Origin: Limnoperna fortunei
Taxonomy: Eukaryota; Mollusca; Bivalvia; Mytilida; Modiolidae
Assembly: GCA_944474755.1 (NCBI GenBank)
Contig: OX104111.1
Span: 97,196,805-97,260,804, forward strand
Reading direction: 5' to 3'
DNA length: 64,000 bases
The position numbers were made by a program, and so were the translations under genes. Under the pieces are notes generated by a model. That model saw only the letters and a list, made by a program, of their open reading frames with translations. It had not been told where the DNA came from and did no database searches. Positions 34,710 through 48,200 of the stretch are shown piece by piece (the first letter of the stretch is position 1; each line of letters opens with the position of its first letter).

Positions 34710-34830
34710 GATTGTTTGTTTGCTTGAATGGTGTTTTAACGCCACTTTCAGCAATTTTTCAGCTATTTCATGGCGTCCAGTTTTTATTGGGGGAGGGGGG
34801 AGCCGGAGATAACCCCCGACCTGCAGTAGG
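34710..34830 (-). repeat. SINE-like element, reverse orientation
   Basis: Read on the minus strand it gives ccccaataaaaactggacgccatga, then agctgaaaaattgctgaaagtggcgttaaaac, ending in a caaacaaaca tail. It is the same module as at 1031-1163. Confidence 0.75.
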
Positions 34831-34906
34831 AAAAGTTTTCGGAAAAGAGAAAAGGCTATAATTGATTCATATATATTCATAACCCCATACTCTTTCGTTG
34901 GCAGTC

Positions 34907-35226
34907 CAGTGGCGGATCCAGAGGGGGGTCCAGGGGGTCCAGACCCCCCTTTCGTTTTGACAAGCATGGGGTCTGGACCCCTACTTTTGTGTTGCCTTCT
35001 TTTTTTTGTTTTAGCATAACAAAATGACATTTTAACGGACATGTTTTAGGTGTCAGGAAATCGTCAGAATGCAGGATTTTACACAATTTCGTTCAGAGCG
35101 TCTGGGGGCCAAAAGCGGCCCCCAGACCCCCTGCCGTAATACGACCTCTGCGAGGTCGGCATCGTGGCCTTCGGCCACCACGACAAATTTGGATCCCCCT
35201 TTCATTTGAGGCTGCATCCGCCCCTG
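34907..35226. mobile_element. MITE-like element with CAGTGGCGGATCCAG ends
   Basis: The left end cagtggcggatccag is matched by the right end ctgcatccgcccctg. It is GC-rich inside, with internal repeats (gggggtccag, ggggtctggaccc, ggcccccagaccccc, and an inner hairpin near cgtggccttcggccaccacg). The ends resemble hAT-type MITEs. No 8-bp target duplication was seen. Confidence 0.65.
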
Positions 35227-35601
35227 CATTCAAATTTAATCCTGTTGATTTAATCATTTCTTAATTGATTTATATTTTGTAATCTTGTTCTCGTCCTGAA
35301 TATAACTGAAATATTGCTCGCTGGATGTAAGCAAACATTAAATCAAAGCAATTACTCGGTCGTCAACGCTTTTTTTACTTTTTTATAGTGATGTGAGCAT
35401 TAGACGGCAGAGGATTCTCGGACGAGCAATAAACGTAATTGGAGACTGAATATGTACAGTCTTTTAAAAAATGATTTAAATTAGTGTCGAAATGTTTGTG
35501 AATCCTTTTTCTGGTATACGATTAAAACAGTTCGTTTGACTAAAAGTAATTCGATAAATAAATGGATTTAATTTCGTGTGTACATGTGATCACAGTTTCC
35601 A

Positions 35602-35646
35602 TGACGTCACCGACACTGCACAACTGGGTCGTGCTTGGCAACCAAT
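35602..35646 (+). promoter_or_regulatory. CRE and CCAAT box upstream of DYRK2
   Basis: A full palindromic CRE, TGACGTCA, lies at 35602-35609, and a CCAAT box at 35642-35646 inside ttggcaaccaatcc, which also holds an RFX-like half-site (ggcaac). They lie 190-235 bp upstream of the DYRK2 start codon. A role as the proximal promoter is an inference from motif and position. Confidence 0.5.
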
Positions 35647-35837
35647 CCTCCATTCTGTCTTGAAAAAATAGCAACAGATGTGTTATTGGAATATATTTTA
35701 ACATTGAGCAGTTAATCGTATGTAAAAGACAATGTTAGCATCAAATTAAAGGTGAGCTCATTTATGGTCAAACAAATGCCGACAAAATTGGTCTCCAGGC
35801 AAAATCTCAGGGTCATAAACAATCAGCAGGGGGAAAA

Positions 35838-37547
35838 ATGTCAACAAGAGTCAAACCCCTGCCTATCCAACCACTTCAGGTGCAAAGAACTCGATCCATG
35901 TTGACCACCGGCGATATGTATTCTCACCAAACCACGATAGAGGCGGCCCAACATCTGCCTCCCCTCACAAGTCAAACTGTGGGGGGAGGGGCACATAGCG
36001 CCCACATCGCCACTGGGGTAAAGGTGCAACAACTTTATGAAGACCACAAGCACCATTCTCATAGTAAGCATCATGCACAACACACAGGGGATTCTTCTAA
36101 GGAGTCGAATGTTGTAGCACGTCCCAGTTCAAGTGCAGGAAGTATTGGAAGTAAAAGTGGCTCAGCCGCTAGACGTAGTACTGCATGGAGTCCAGAATCT
36201 GCGATGAAACAGTTTATGCATAAACTGACCTCTTTTGAACATCATGAAATTTTTAACTTTCCATCTGTATTTTTTGTTGGACAAAATGCAAAGAAAAGAC
36301 AAGGTGTTGTTGGTGGTGCAAATAACAATGGCTATGACGATGACCAAGGATCCTACATTCATGTACCACATGATCATATAGCCTACCGTTATGAGGTTTT
36401 AAAAGTAATAGGTAAAGGAAGCTTTGGTCAAGTTGTAAAAGCATATGATCATAAAGTAGCACAGCATGTGGCATTGAAAATGGTTCGAAACGAGAAACGA
36501 TTTCACCGTCAAGCTCAAGAAGAGATCAGAATATTGGAGCATCTGAAGAAACAAGATAAGGAAAATACAATGAACATTGTTCATATGCTGGAACATTTTT
36601 CATTCCGTAATCACATATGTATAACTTTTGAATTACTTAGTATGAATTTGTATGAACTAATCAAGAAAAATAAATTCCAGGGATTCAGTTTACAACTTGT
36701 TAGAAAGTTTGCTCATTCAATATTGCAGTGTTTAGATGCATTGTACAAAAATAGAATCATTCATTGTGATCTTAAACCAGAGAACATTCTTTTGAAACAA
36801 CAGGGTCGCAGTGGAATAAAAGTTATTGACTTTGGATCTAGTTGCTATGAACATCAACGTATATACACATACATTCAGTCAAGATTTTACAGAGCCCCAG
36901 AAGTTATTCTTGGTGCAAAATATGGGATGCCAATAGATATGTGGAGTTTAGGATGCATCTTAGCAGAATTGCTGACGGGGTACCCTCTTTTCCCTGGTGA
37001 AGATGAAGGTGATCAGTTAGCTTGCATAATTGAATTGAATGGTATGCCTCCACAGAAGCTACTAGATCAGTCGAAGAGGGCACGTAATTTCATAAGTTCA
37101 AAGGGATATCCAAGATATTGTACAGTTACAACATTACCTGATGGCAGCACTGTGTTGAATGGTGGCAGGTCCAGGAGAGGGAAACCAAGAGGTCCTCCAA
37201 ATAGTAAGGACCTGGTCACTGCATTGAAAGGATGTGAAGATCCCTTATTTTCAGATTTTATGAAAAGATGTTTAGATTGGGATCCATCCACAAGAATGAC
37301 ACCTGGCCAAGCCTTGCGTCATCCGTGGTTGAGACGCCGATTGCCAAAACCACCACCAAATGAAATAAGAACTGACTCTGCATCAAGAAGGAAGACGTCA
37401 ACTGCAAATACTGCAAGTGTTATAATTTCTAAAGGGCCACAAAGTGGGAATTCAAGTGGAAAAGGACGTAATCCAGTAAGTTATGATGAAATGTCAGCAC
37501 CTATGCCTCCTAGAACAAAACTGCCACAAATAGGATCAACAACATAA
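35838..37547 (+). CDS. DYRK2: Dual-specificity tyrosine-phosphorylation-regulated kinase 2 (DYRK2-type)
   Basis: The 569-aa frame is a class II DYRK, a CMGC-group kinase that autophosphorylates its activation-loop tyrosine and then phosphorylates Ser/Thr substrates. Layout: a disordered N-terminus with [10 protein letters not shown] (61-70); the DYRK homology box, [21 protein letters not shown], starting at 121; a basic AKKRQ (151-155); the NAPA-like run into the kinase domain (184-497). Key residues: glycine loop [10 protein letters not shown] (191-200), VALK lysine 214, HCDLKPEN with catalytic D311, DFG D331, and the YTY loop with Y345, followed by SRFYRAPE. The kinase domain is very close to human DYRK2 (601 aa in its longer form), and the ending PRTKLPQIG resembles its C-terminus. 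The coding region is uninterrupted, as most of the vertebrate DYRK2 coding region is. The frame remains open upstream to about 35737 without an ATG, so this is the first available start. Confidence 0.96.
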   Translation: MSTRVKPLPIQPLQVQRTRSMLTTGDMYSHQTTIEAAQHLPPLTSQTVGGGAHSAHIATGVKVQQLYEDHKHHSHSKHHAQHTGDSSKESNVVARPSSSAGSIGSKSGSAARRSTAWSPESAMKQFMHKLTSFEHHEIFNFPSVFFVGQNAKKRQGVVGGANNNGYDDDQGSYIHVPHDHIAYRYEVLKVIGKGSFGQVVKAYDHKVAQHVALKMVRNEKRFHRQAQEEIRILEHLKKQDKENTMNIVHMLEHFSFRNHICITFELLSMNLYELIKKNKFQGFSLQLVRKFAHSILQCLDALYKNRIIHCDLKPENILLKQQGRSGIKVIDFGSSCYEHQRIYTYIQSRFYRAPEVILGAKYGMPIDMWSLGCILAELLTGYPLFPGEDEGDQLACIIELNGMPPQKLLDQSKRARNFISSKGYPRYCTVTTLPDGSTVLNGGRSRRGKPRGPPNSKDLVTALKGCEDPLFSDFMKRCLDWDPSTRMTPGQALRHPWLRRRLPKPPPNEIRTDSASRRKTSTANTASVIISKGPQSGNSSGKGRNPVSYDEMSAPMPPRTKLPQIGSTT

Positions 37548-40500
37548 AGAGAATCCAGTTGTAGGAATATTGATAGTGATGCAAAATTTGTGAATGCCGT
37601 CCAAAATTTCAAGATCTGGTGTTTTAACAGATCATAATGCACCTTGTTTTTTAATCTTATATTTCATCTGAAATTAGTGTGACTCTTTTTTGCGAAAGCC
37701 AAATTCTGTTTTGAAGAAAAATTAATTTAAGCCGAATGATTGAATTCATATATATTCACTAATGTGATGAAGTTCCGTATTATGTTGATGTCTCAAATAT
37801 TTTTCATGGATCACATTTTTAATTCATGAATGGCAGATGTGCTTAAATAGATATTGCATAATTTTTAGAGTGCAGCCTGGATATTTCAACAATGCCATCC
37901 AAATTTTTATTCAGTAAAAAGCTATTCTGTGATTGAATATCCGTATAAAGATTCAGTAATACTTTGAAGAGGCTCTCCGTTATATTGATATATAGTGTGA
38001 TGAACAGTGAGTGCTAACATAATTTAAATGTGATACATAATTATTTATTTTCAAGTTTTTTTATCTGTGGTATTGATGTCTCCATTGTGTTATTTAGCTT
38101 GTATTCTATTGAATAAGCATTTTACAAGTCAAATACTATTATGATTTGTTCCAGATTACTGAAAGAGGAATTACTTGCATAAAACATTTGAAAGCATGAA
38201 CATATTTAGGTGTTACAGTATTAAAATAAGTTTTATAAATGTACATTTGTTAATTTTATTAAAAGTTTCACCGATATTTTTAAACATTCAGGTATACAAA
38301 AATGTTTAAAGAATATTTTATTCTTAAAATGTCTTAATGTGTTATTTGGGTTCATTCATTCTTTTGAAAATTAACAGTTTAATTATTTTGGGAATTTTAG
38401 ATTGAATCTTATTGATACTTTTAAAGCAGATAATAATTTTTATTGTATTTTTAGTGTCATTTTCAATTTAAAACTTTCCAAATTGAACAGAACTGGAACT
38501 AATTTGGGCACATTTTTTAGTGTATGTATGTTGCCAGTTTATATTTTTTAGGAGACAAATAAGAATGCCAAAAGTTTCTGGTCAAGCACACTCAGTGTTT
38601 ATAAATACAAGAAATACACAGTTACTGCTTTTGATTAAGATAGGTTGTACATAGTAATTAGGGTTGGCATGGCATCAGAAGGTGTCAGTCTTCATCATAC
38701 ATTGTTTCTTATTTATATGTAAACAATCTGTACAGTACTGTCATGAAAAACTAGACCTGGGCCAGCACAAAGAAAGTGATCATGCAATGGAAAGTATAAT
38801 CAACATTTACTTCTAACTATGTATATATTTCAATGTCATTTTACTTCAATGCCCTATTCTATGGAATTTGCATAAGATAACCCCTTGTCAATACATGTGT
38901 AAATCAGTATTTTATACAAATGTTTAGTATTTGGAAAAATGAAGAAAAAGGCAGTTTATATATAACTAAACATTGAACTGAACAGTATTGGAAGAAATAT
39001 ATAATTAAATACTGTATGTTAAAACAGTTCGCTTATTATAATGGCAATTACACAGTACTGGTTCAATAACAATGAAAATTGGGGGAAATAAACTGCAGAT
39101 GTACTTAATACAGAGTGCATACAATAAAATAGCTGGAGACTGGTAATGCATTTAAAACATAAATTCCATGCTTAATAATATGATGACTGTATATAAAGCA
39201 CTGCATATTTATGTGATGTTTCTAACTACATGTATATCATATAATAACAGCTGCTTGAGATTGAACACATTTTGGTCCATTTTCAGATTTAAGATTGTGT
39301 ACTTTTTGACTTATTGTGATGTTCTACTGTTCACTGCCATTTTGTCTAGTTAGATCTTTCTGCATGTTGCATTTATATGCATAATATTTGTATTATAAAT
39401 TTGTCAGTTACTTCTGGAAAACTTGATTCCTTGTGGAATTCTTAATAACCTCAGAACAGTGGAATTACTGGATAATATTTAGAAAGTGTACCATTAAAAT
39501 TTTTTACCCGTTTTACAACTTTTATTTGTTCATGCCTATAAATGCAATATGAAATATATGCTTGTGAGATAGTGATTTAAACTTTCCTAAAATGTTCTAA
39601 CTATAACAATAAATTTGGAATTTTTGTATTTGACAGAAACAGCAATATTATATTTTAGAATACCCTCCTGTGTTGTAAACTATCCTGGTAGAAAAATGAC
39701 CCTGATGCAGCTATCCTCAGTTGCTATTTGATTTGTGTGTTATATTTCTTTAGGCGACATCGTATCACAAATAACATTTATACAGAATTGATTTTTTGAC
39801 CTATGGCAGATTAATTAAACACAAATTTTCCTTCTGGTTTTTGGTCATATCTGAAGATATAGATTGCAGATGTAATTAATTCTCTATGATTTACCAATAT
39901 GAGGTTAAGTGGGTGGTAGTAGGTCTGCTGTTTAAGTAATATTGCTTAATAATAAACAAATACACATGTACCAATAACAGTAACCTGTGATACCTGAGCT
40001 TGTTACTTGATGTAGTTTCTAATAACATGTTGGTTAAGTTTTGGATGTACATGTATGCTACTCTAAATATTGAAGTAAAATGATAAATGATACATAGAAA
40101 ATATATGTCTGCCAATTATTTCAGGCAGATATACATATTTTCCATTCCTGTATTCAAAACAATTTCCAGAATTTATTGTTGATTTATTGTCTGTCTCAGA
40201 TCTATAGATACACAAATTTGGTTGTTTTGAATATTAACTGTGTACATTGATCAAAATAAATTTGAAATGTTTGTGACAGTTCATTGAGCATGGAAAGCCA
40301 TGGCATGTACTAGTCTCTCAGTATTACCATTTGTTCAGTGCTATGAATTGGTGTACAAGATGTCATTGTTTTACTAATTATGTATGTATGTGAACTTCAT
40401 CTTTAGAAATAATGTCCTTAAAAGTTTTATCCCAATAGTCAATCTACACTTACTAGTATATTTTCTCCTAAAAGTTCAACATTTCAAAGTTATTTAACAC

Positions 40501-41885
40501 TTGCAAAGTTTAACATTTGAACAGAAATATTTAATAACAAACTCATTCAAGTTTATTCTATACTTAACAGAATATGAAATAGACTTTAACAAATCTTTGT
40601 CTTGTTTTGAAAATTAGTTTTCATTTTACTTGTGTATCTGGCATGTTCATAGAAATGAATAAGACAGTACATGTTGTCTGGATGAAGTTAAACATTGATA
40701 CCAACATCAGTGGTGTCATTTTCTGAATTGTAATCACTTCATTACATTTTTTTCTTTTTTTTTTTTTAAATTTCATGGAAATAATATTACAACTTTCCTA
40801 ATGCTAGTAATTGATTTTGTATATTAATTGGTTCATCTGTCTAACTGTTCAATATCTTTCTAGATTTTCAAGCATTTCACATCAGATGTAGTTCTAGCTG
40901 TATTAATGATTCTCTTAAGAGCTCTATAGATTGGTCTTGGGGATTTTTTGCAAATTTATTTCTAGAAGTGGGTGACAAAAATAGCTGCATCTAATTGAAA
41001 TAACCTCAGAAATTCAGAAAATAACATCATTAGGATCATTTTATAGATGAAATGACATCAGTACAGGTTGTGAGTGATAAATTAACTTGCTTTTTTATAT
41101 GTTATTTGTGAATTTTAAATCGTTATTTTATATTTTACCTATTTTTAAAATAATGGTTTTATTTGTATATATATGAATTGTTTAAAAAAACAAATCAGGA
41201 TTTATATTGTAAATATCTCTGTTGCAATCTATTCTTATATTGTTCAATTGAAGTGTGATGTTTACTTGTTTGATCTTAGGATGTATGATTCTTACACCTC
41301 TGTGTTTTAAAAAATATGACAAAAATCCTGTAGATTTTTAACCAATTGACAAAAAACTCATTTTTTGTAACAGTGACTGTATTCGTTATATTAACAGAAG
41401 TGTAATGAAGTCAAAAATATGTATATTAAAATGACACTATCGATATAGAGTTTTATCTTAGTTTATTTAGCCTTAATTGACCAAAGAAGTTATAATATTA
41501 TTATAAATAGAATTGGCAAACAATCAAAAAGGATTTTGCATGAACACTAATAAATACATTACATTAAATATTGCCAGATTCAGTATAGTCGATATACATG
41601 TATTGTACAACAGCAGTCACTTAATTCTTGTGTTTACACTGCTTTCTGCCTAAACTGCCTCACTTTATGGCTTTATAGTGGTGCTATTTAAAACCATTGG
41701 ACAATAGAATTTTACACTTACACTGCACTTAAATTATCAGTTGACAAATATGAATAAATAAACATTGGTATATGCCAATTACATAGCACTTTATAATATT
41801 ATAAAATGTATGTTTAGTTTACAGGAATGGCTCTGATATTCATCGAATCCTAAGACAATTTGACAAGGTCTTTTTTAAATTTTCA
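37548..41885 (+). other. DYRK2 3' flank, probably including a long 3' UTR
   Basis: AT-rich and free of recognisable repeats for over 4 kb, unlike the rest of the window, with several ATTTA motifs and AATAAA hexamers (for example 39608-39613 and 40255-40260). A long 3' UTR is an inference; no exon or RNA gene was recognised. Confidence 0.4.
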
Positions 41886-41889
41886 GGGA

Positions 41890-42003
41890 TATGTTATATT
41901 TATAGCACGGACTTCTGAGTTAGACAGATACACCTTCGAGCGCTTTAGCGCGAGAAGGTGTATTTGTCTAACGAGGAAGGCGGTGCTATAAATGATTTGT
42001 AAC
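41890..42003. repeat. Compact 114-bp imperfect palindrome
   Basis: The left arm atgttat...ttatagcac...gttagacagatacaccttc faces gaaggtgtatttgtctaac...ggtgctataa...gtaacat, with gagcgctttagcgcgag at the centre. It would form a long cruciform or hairpin. Confidence 0.85.
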
Positions 42004-43380
42004 ATGAATCCTGCCCATTAATAATTGGTTATAAATAAAGAGGGCGGTGTTAATTATGGTGCGACCGATATTCGACTAATCAAATGAAAAGCTAATATTG
42101 GAAGCTCGTGCTATCCTTTTGCGTTGATAATCAATAAAATTTGACATAATTAAGGCGGAGTTTTACTGTGCATTATCGGGTAATTGTAGTTGGTTATTGC
42201 ATGGCTATTTTCCCTTGAGTTTAACAGGCACACGTGACCTTTCATGCAATATTATACAAGTGTTTTAATTAAGAGCATACCTACTCGTCGTCTCTTGTTT
42301 ATTCGTAAAAAAGAACAAAGGATTCATGTTACAATAGATAAAGTTGTATTAGATTTGGTTGGAAATGCAGGTTTGACCAACATCATCTTCAAAATGAATT
42401 CATTGCAAATATGCACTATATGGACAACTGCTTGGAAACATATAGTATATTCGTGGGATAGAGTTATAATACAATATACCAGTGCAATGATTGATTGATT
42501 GATTGATTAATTGGCATTTAAACATACATGTATAAATAAAGGAAATATACAAACAAAACAACAAAAACTAAAAACGTCCAAATAGGCAACAGTCTCTGAA
42601 TATAGGGAGGGGGGATTTCAGTTATTGGTGAGGGTGAGCATATCCTGCTTCACGAGGGTAAAATAAAAAAAAGACCGTTTAAACTGCTTTCACATTAGGG
42701 TCATTTAATTTCAGAAGGCGAGGTATCTTCTTAGAACTTGACATTGGGTTGAGGGTCTCAATTTGACTGACGTAAGTCGTGTACTTATACATCCCACACG
42801 GATGCCCTTGTATGAGAGGGTGTACCCCCAAAAGCTCGGTTTATAGTAAAATGTTGCTTCAAGAAGTTGTCTTTAGCACACCAAATGTTTCTGTATCAAA
42901 ATTAAATTCAATTCAATAACCAAACGCAAGTTCGACTGGAGCACACCTTCTGCATGTATACAAACGGGGTTTATTGCCTTTGTTCAAGTTGCCACTGAAA
43001 AATTAAAATTTGGATGGCATCATTTTATCTTATTCGATGATACGAATTAATGGACCAGCTTCATTTTGAGACAAAACTAAGATGTGTATTTAAATCAAAT
43101 GTCATTCTTGTATCCGAGAGGCTCAATCTAAGATGTCTACTTCATAAAAATCCAGAACGAATTAAATAGCTGCAACCGCTTAATGTTAAAATGAACTAGA
43201 ATAATGAAAGGAAGCTGTAAACTTCAGATTTTTTGTCAAATGGATTGAGATAAGTTTGTCGAGGAGCTATATAATACATGTTTATAATAAGTGTAAATCG
43301 GTCTGTCTTGTCTAAATGATCACACTTCTGAGTGTCACTGCAGTACATATTCACAGGAACATGCTCAGAATATAGCATTG
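42004..43380. other. Intergenic stretch with a (gatt)n tract
   Basis: A short (gatt)n run lies at about 42489-42508. No gene or large repeat was recognised. Confidence 0.45.
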
Positions 43381-43382
43381 TC

Positions 43383-43490
43383 ACCGGGTTCCGTTCGATG
43401 GTCCGAAAGGTCTGTAATTCGAATGGGCATTAGTCCGATGGGTCATTGGTCCACAGGGTAGATGGTCAACCGTTGGTCCGATATTGTGTT
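43383..43490. repeat. Degenerate short-period repeat 'ggtccgatgggtcatt'
   Basis: Imperfect copies of gatggtccga, gtccgatgggtcatt and gttggtccgat follow each other. The period is about 12-20 bp and variable. Confidence 0.5.
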
Positions 43491-43794
43491 GGCAATATTG
43501 CTTAAAGTCCAAACGACGGTATTGCACTGCAGTCATACACTGATACAGTATGACCCTGGTGCCTGTCAACATACGGTTTTATGGAAAATGTATGCTTAAG
43601 ATAAATTAATGATGTGCCGGAATTAGCATGTGATGTTCTTATGAAATTTAAAGTTTGGAATCATTTCGTATGTACCCAAGGCAATAACATTTTAAATACA
43701 ACTCTGCTGCAAACTAAGACCAACTATCTGTAGTTTTAAGAATACAATGTATATACAGTTATTCTGCAAATTATAAATGTTGTGGCCCTTAAAC

Positions 43795-43900
43795 TGTAGG
43801 ACAAGCCAATCCGTACGAACTGACGGACAGACGGACGTAACCACGGGCGGACAAGGGTAAATTAATATGCCCCAGTTTTTCCGACGCGGGCGCATAAAAA
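43795..43900 (-). repeat. Dispersed-repeat end with a GGAC tract
   Basis: The stretch acgaactgacggacagacggacg...ggcggacaagg, followed by tatgcccc and gcgggcgcataaaa, matches the GGAC-rich ends of molluscan dispersed repeats. Confidence 0.5.
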
Positions 43901-43949
43901 TAATTTACGTTTACCACGCGATTGAGTTGTCTAAATGAGATAACTAAGA

Positions 43950-44460
43950 TAGGGGTAAATATCTTGTCTGTCTGTATTTTCCTTCGTTTTTAGAGCTATA
44001 TGATGTATACTTAATAGCAAATTTGTACACATAATAAATGTCTACAGGTCTAAACGGTTTTGATTTTTATTAAATTTTCATTAAACTATCGACGTGTCAG
44101 TTTGCAGGTTGCAGGCCATATAAGGGTACATGCCTTGTCTGACTATCATCCCCCCTCATTTTTAGACCTACAACATTTATATCTTGTATCATGTTTGTTT
44201 TATACGTATAATGGGGGCATACATGGTCAAAGGATTTTTATTTTGTGAAATATTCTTAAAATTAGAGATTGTTGGAATTAGTCAGCTTGCATGCCAGATA
44301 GCTGGGATAGGGGTACATGTACTGTCCGTCTATCTTCTTCAGTTTTAGAGCTTCAGCAGTTATATTTAGTAGGATGTTTGGACACATATGAAAGTGTGCA
44401 GGACTAAGGATTTTAATTTACATTCAATTTTCTTAAATTTTCAGCCTGTTGTAACAGACC
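43950..44460 (+). repeat. Degenerate tandem repeat, about three copies of ~170-185 bp
   Basis: Related blocks (aggggta...cttgtctgtct, ttttagagct, ...tttgtacacat..aat, ...ggattttgatttttatt...) recur at about 43950, 44125 and 44310, with the tttttaga landmark near 43989, 44158 and 44342. Copies have diverged considerably. Confidence 0.6.
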
Positions 44461-45032
44461 CGTCATGTCGCTGGTTATAAGCGGAAGGGGGGTGCATCAT
44501 TTGTAGATACTTTCTAAAAATCATTACCAATAACATATCAGCCTCTTCATTTAGTTAATCACATGCATTCCTGCGGGTTCGTCTAAATTTAGCACTTAAA
44601 TTTGAGTTACTTTTATGTTTTTTTGTTGTGCGTTTAGAGTCATTGGACCGTTTGCTTGTATATGTAAAATGTATGCAAAACCAATACTGTTATAATAGGG
44701 TCTTGTAGGTGTAACAAATTTTACGCACATCGTCAAAAACGAAACCAAGAACATGTCCAAGTTTAAGATAAAAATAGAATGATCAAAATTTTATTACCCC
44801 TACGAAACACGATTTGAATGTGAACATGTAATTCTTAGTTTCGTTTAACAGCTGCCGCTACAAATATTCGATTTCCAAAGGGTTAACTTATATTTTAAAT
44901 AAGACTATTCAAATTAATAGCTTCTTTCTATATGTTGGTCTTATCATTCAAATTGATGATAATTCGGTGTATTTGGACATACTAATTTTAGTAATTAGTA
45001 CAATACATTAACTGAACAAATACCATTTTATT

Positions 45033-45200
45033 TCAGACAATGAACATTTAACAAAATGGATATATAGACCAGACATTCTTGTTTTTATACTGAACAGGTT
45101 TGTCCTGTATCTATTTCAGACAATCTACATTAAACAAAATGGATATATAGACCAGAAATTGTTGCTTTTATATTGAACAGGCTTGTCCTGTATCTAACAC
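45033..45200 (+). repeat. Two-copy tandem duplication of ~81 bp
   Basis: The block tttcagacaat...aacaaaatggatatatagaccaga...gaacagg.ttgtcctgtatct occurs twice (about 45033-45114 and 45115-45197). Confidence 0.8.
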
Positions 45201-48200
45201 AAATATTTGACAGACGTTGCTCATTGTATTACCATGTTAACTCAATGGTACCACATACGTCATATTGACACATCATACAAAGGCTCTGCTGTTATACATA
45301 GGCAACCACTGTCCATGCATTCGTTTTTCTAACAGATATAAATCCCCCATGATATATATATATATATAATTTACCCAGGCAGCAATAATACACATGATAG
45401 ATATTTGTATTCTGCACTATGCTCTAGTTCTTTGATGTACTCGCGTCTGCATTGTCAGCATATTTTAGCGCAATTGTTTGGTTATTAGCCTTTAAAGACA
45501 CGGACATTATTTATTTTTTATTCAGTTGCATTTACACCCACTCGGGTCAAGCAATACAAAACAAAACATTGACAATTTAAACATAATAATAGGATAAAAG
45601 ATATAGATATTATGTAACTTTTACCGACATGGACCTTACTCTCGTAGTTCTAATGACTGCATGGTGTTTAAAGGTGCTAATATCCGGCTAAAGTTCTTGT
45701 TGGGGGTGAAAAACTATTTATTGAACTGAAATTGATTAATTCAATTTTTTTTATGATTTTTTCAAACAGTTTATTTTTTAAAAAGTTTCATTTAGTTCAC
45801 AATTGAATAAAAAATGATATTCATCTTCTACTATAGTTTGCATTCATTACACAATCTTTGGTGACGTGGAATATTTTTACATCTTCCAACTTCAATTGGA
45901 AGACAATCGTCACTAGTGCTAAGGCTAGTTATATTTTGACATCTTTCAATACGTTTTCATTAATCAGATTATTTTCTATTTGAATCTCGACTTTTTTTTA
46001 ATGTCTGTATGGATATAATTAAGACTCATCAGTAAAAACTTAGTTTATTTTTGAACAATTCCTGAATATATCTTACTATAGTATCGTAAAAAAACAAACA
46101 CATACATTCAGATTCATTCTTTATTGACTAGAACAAAAACATTGTGTAAACAGTGTTTTTTCTCTTAAAATTTAAAAAATAAAGTGTAACCACTAGAAAT
46201 CAATCGCCGATTCATGCACTGAGAATCAACGGACTTCGGATAACGAGATACCGGCATCAACGACAAATATTTCGCGTTTTAATTGACGTTACTGTATTCT
46301 AATTAATTTAAGGTTTTAACACCAATTTCAACGATTTGTAAATAAAGCAGCTTCTTAATGGAATGAACCGGCGTCTACGGGCATGTTACCGATACAACTA
46401 AATGAGTGCGAGCAGTGCTTGTCTACATTTATTTGGAAGAATTACTGATAATTTCGGAATGGGGCATGGGAACCGCTTAATGTCCACAGTGGGTGCAGGA
46501 AAAAACCTTGGTCGGGGTCCAGCCCCTTTCCGAAAACGATTTTAGAGTATTCGTACAGTATTCAGTGAGGGTCTCCAGAGAATGGATTTAGTAGTTTGAG
46601 CTAACATACGGATGTATTTTGTTGATTCTGTATAAGAAAAAGCTGTTTTAACACAATTTAAAAAACAGAAACTCAGGTCGAGGTTTTCTGCTGTTCGCAT
46701 TTTTTCGATTGGCAGTAAACACCACTGTGATGAGGTTTAGTGTGTGAAGAACTCCACATGGAAACCAAACCCGGCTTCGAGTCCAGTACTGTCATCGTAC
46801 AAGTACAGCATAGTAAAATACACTTTCAGCCAGTCATTAAAAACGACTTAATTCTGAAATGCTGCAACAGATGACGTTATAACACTATCGGGGTTTTCTA
46901 AGTTGTCATTTATAACGGAAGCAATTCGGATAATAAGCTGTTTTGTACGAGTCATCAAAATATAACCAAAGTGAAGAAGTTACATATACATTATACACAA
47001 CTGAACATCAGTGAGTATATGATTGGTTTACAAATGTTTTCCAATTTATTTACAATCCATGTTATATGTGTTAATTATTTGAGTATAGTGGTCCAATGTT
47101 GTACCTGGTACAAAAAGTAACTTGAAAGTTGTTTTGTAATATTTTGTTAGTGTAGTAATAGGGGAGGCACTTTAAATTATACTATTGTAATTGTATTCTA
47201 GATATATTTATCGTGTTACCATTAACACCAATTGTTCCTCGATAAACACTATAATAGATTTGGATTATTAGATCAACTGGCAGTAGAAAACACACAGAGT
47301 GACCTTGCTTTGGTTAAGACATATATATATATATTAACTTTCTTAGTCGTATTAGGAGCAACCCAAAGCCACGAGTTTGTACACCACAACTTAGATGAAA
47401 GATGAAGTGGTTGTCCACAGATGAAGTCATGATATAGCGACTAGTTCTTTTACCACGGGCAGATAAATTATCAATTGATTTTGTATTGCCCTTGTAAAAT
47501 ATCTAGATTACATTATATGGAGATACGATGGAGCTACGTTATCGTACACCAACTAATGTATGATTTGTCTTTGTACTAAATATCCGATATCGGATTTATA
47601 TTTTATATATGTTTACTGTAATATTCCATATTGATATAAGCAAACGTTCCGCCCAGTGAAACGTCAAAAGCTTGCAAAGACTAATTTGACATATGCTGTC
47701 ATCCATTATTGATCGGTAAACAAAGGTACTTGTGGTTTAAGTGGTCAGGCTTTCCCAGGCACATTGGCTAGTTTTTCACTTGACAAATCTTACTTTGTAG
47801 AGCAAATTTATAAATGTTATAAATGTAGGGTTTAGGACAAGAGAGAGAGAGAGGCTAACAAACGTTAAACTTGAATCATTATTTTTGTAAGTTCTGAGTC
47901 CCCCTTCGCTCCATCATCATAAGGATTCTAGTTAATTCCCCTTTAGCGTTATGTCCGTTATAGTGAATGACTTTGAGGCTGAGTGTGCGGTCACAAAGAA
48001 AATCTACTCCTTGCTGTATTGTGTACAAATTTCTAGGCCAGTTCGCGGTATCTTAAAGAATCAATTTCTTTCTTTATTGAATGCGACCTTCATTGCGAGT
48101 TGACCACCATTTTCACTCTTTAGCTAGATGTATATTAAATTTAATGATTTTGACTCGTCCCGTTCAACAATTTAACTTTATTTTTATAACGCAACACTCG

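Noticed and set aside
34899..35234. 8-bp target duplication of a hAT-type MITE
   Set aside because: The flanks tggcagtc and cattcaaa do not match, so the hAT link rests only on the terminal motif.
36162..37291. Several minus-strand frames within DYRK2
   Set aside because: They are antisense shadows of the kinase coding sequence.
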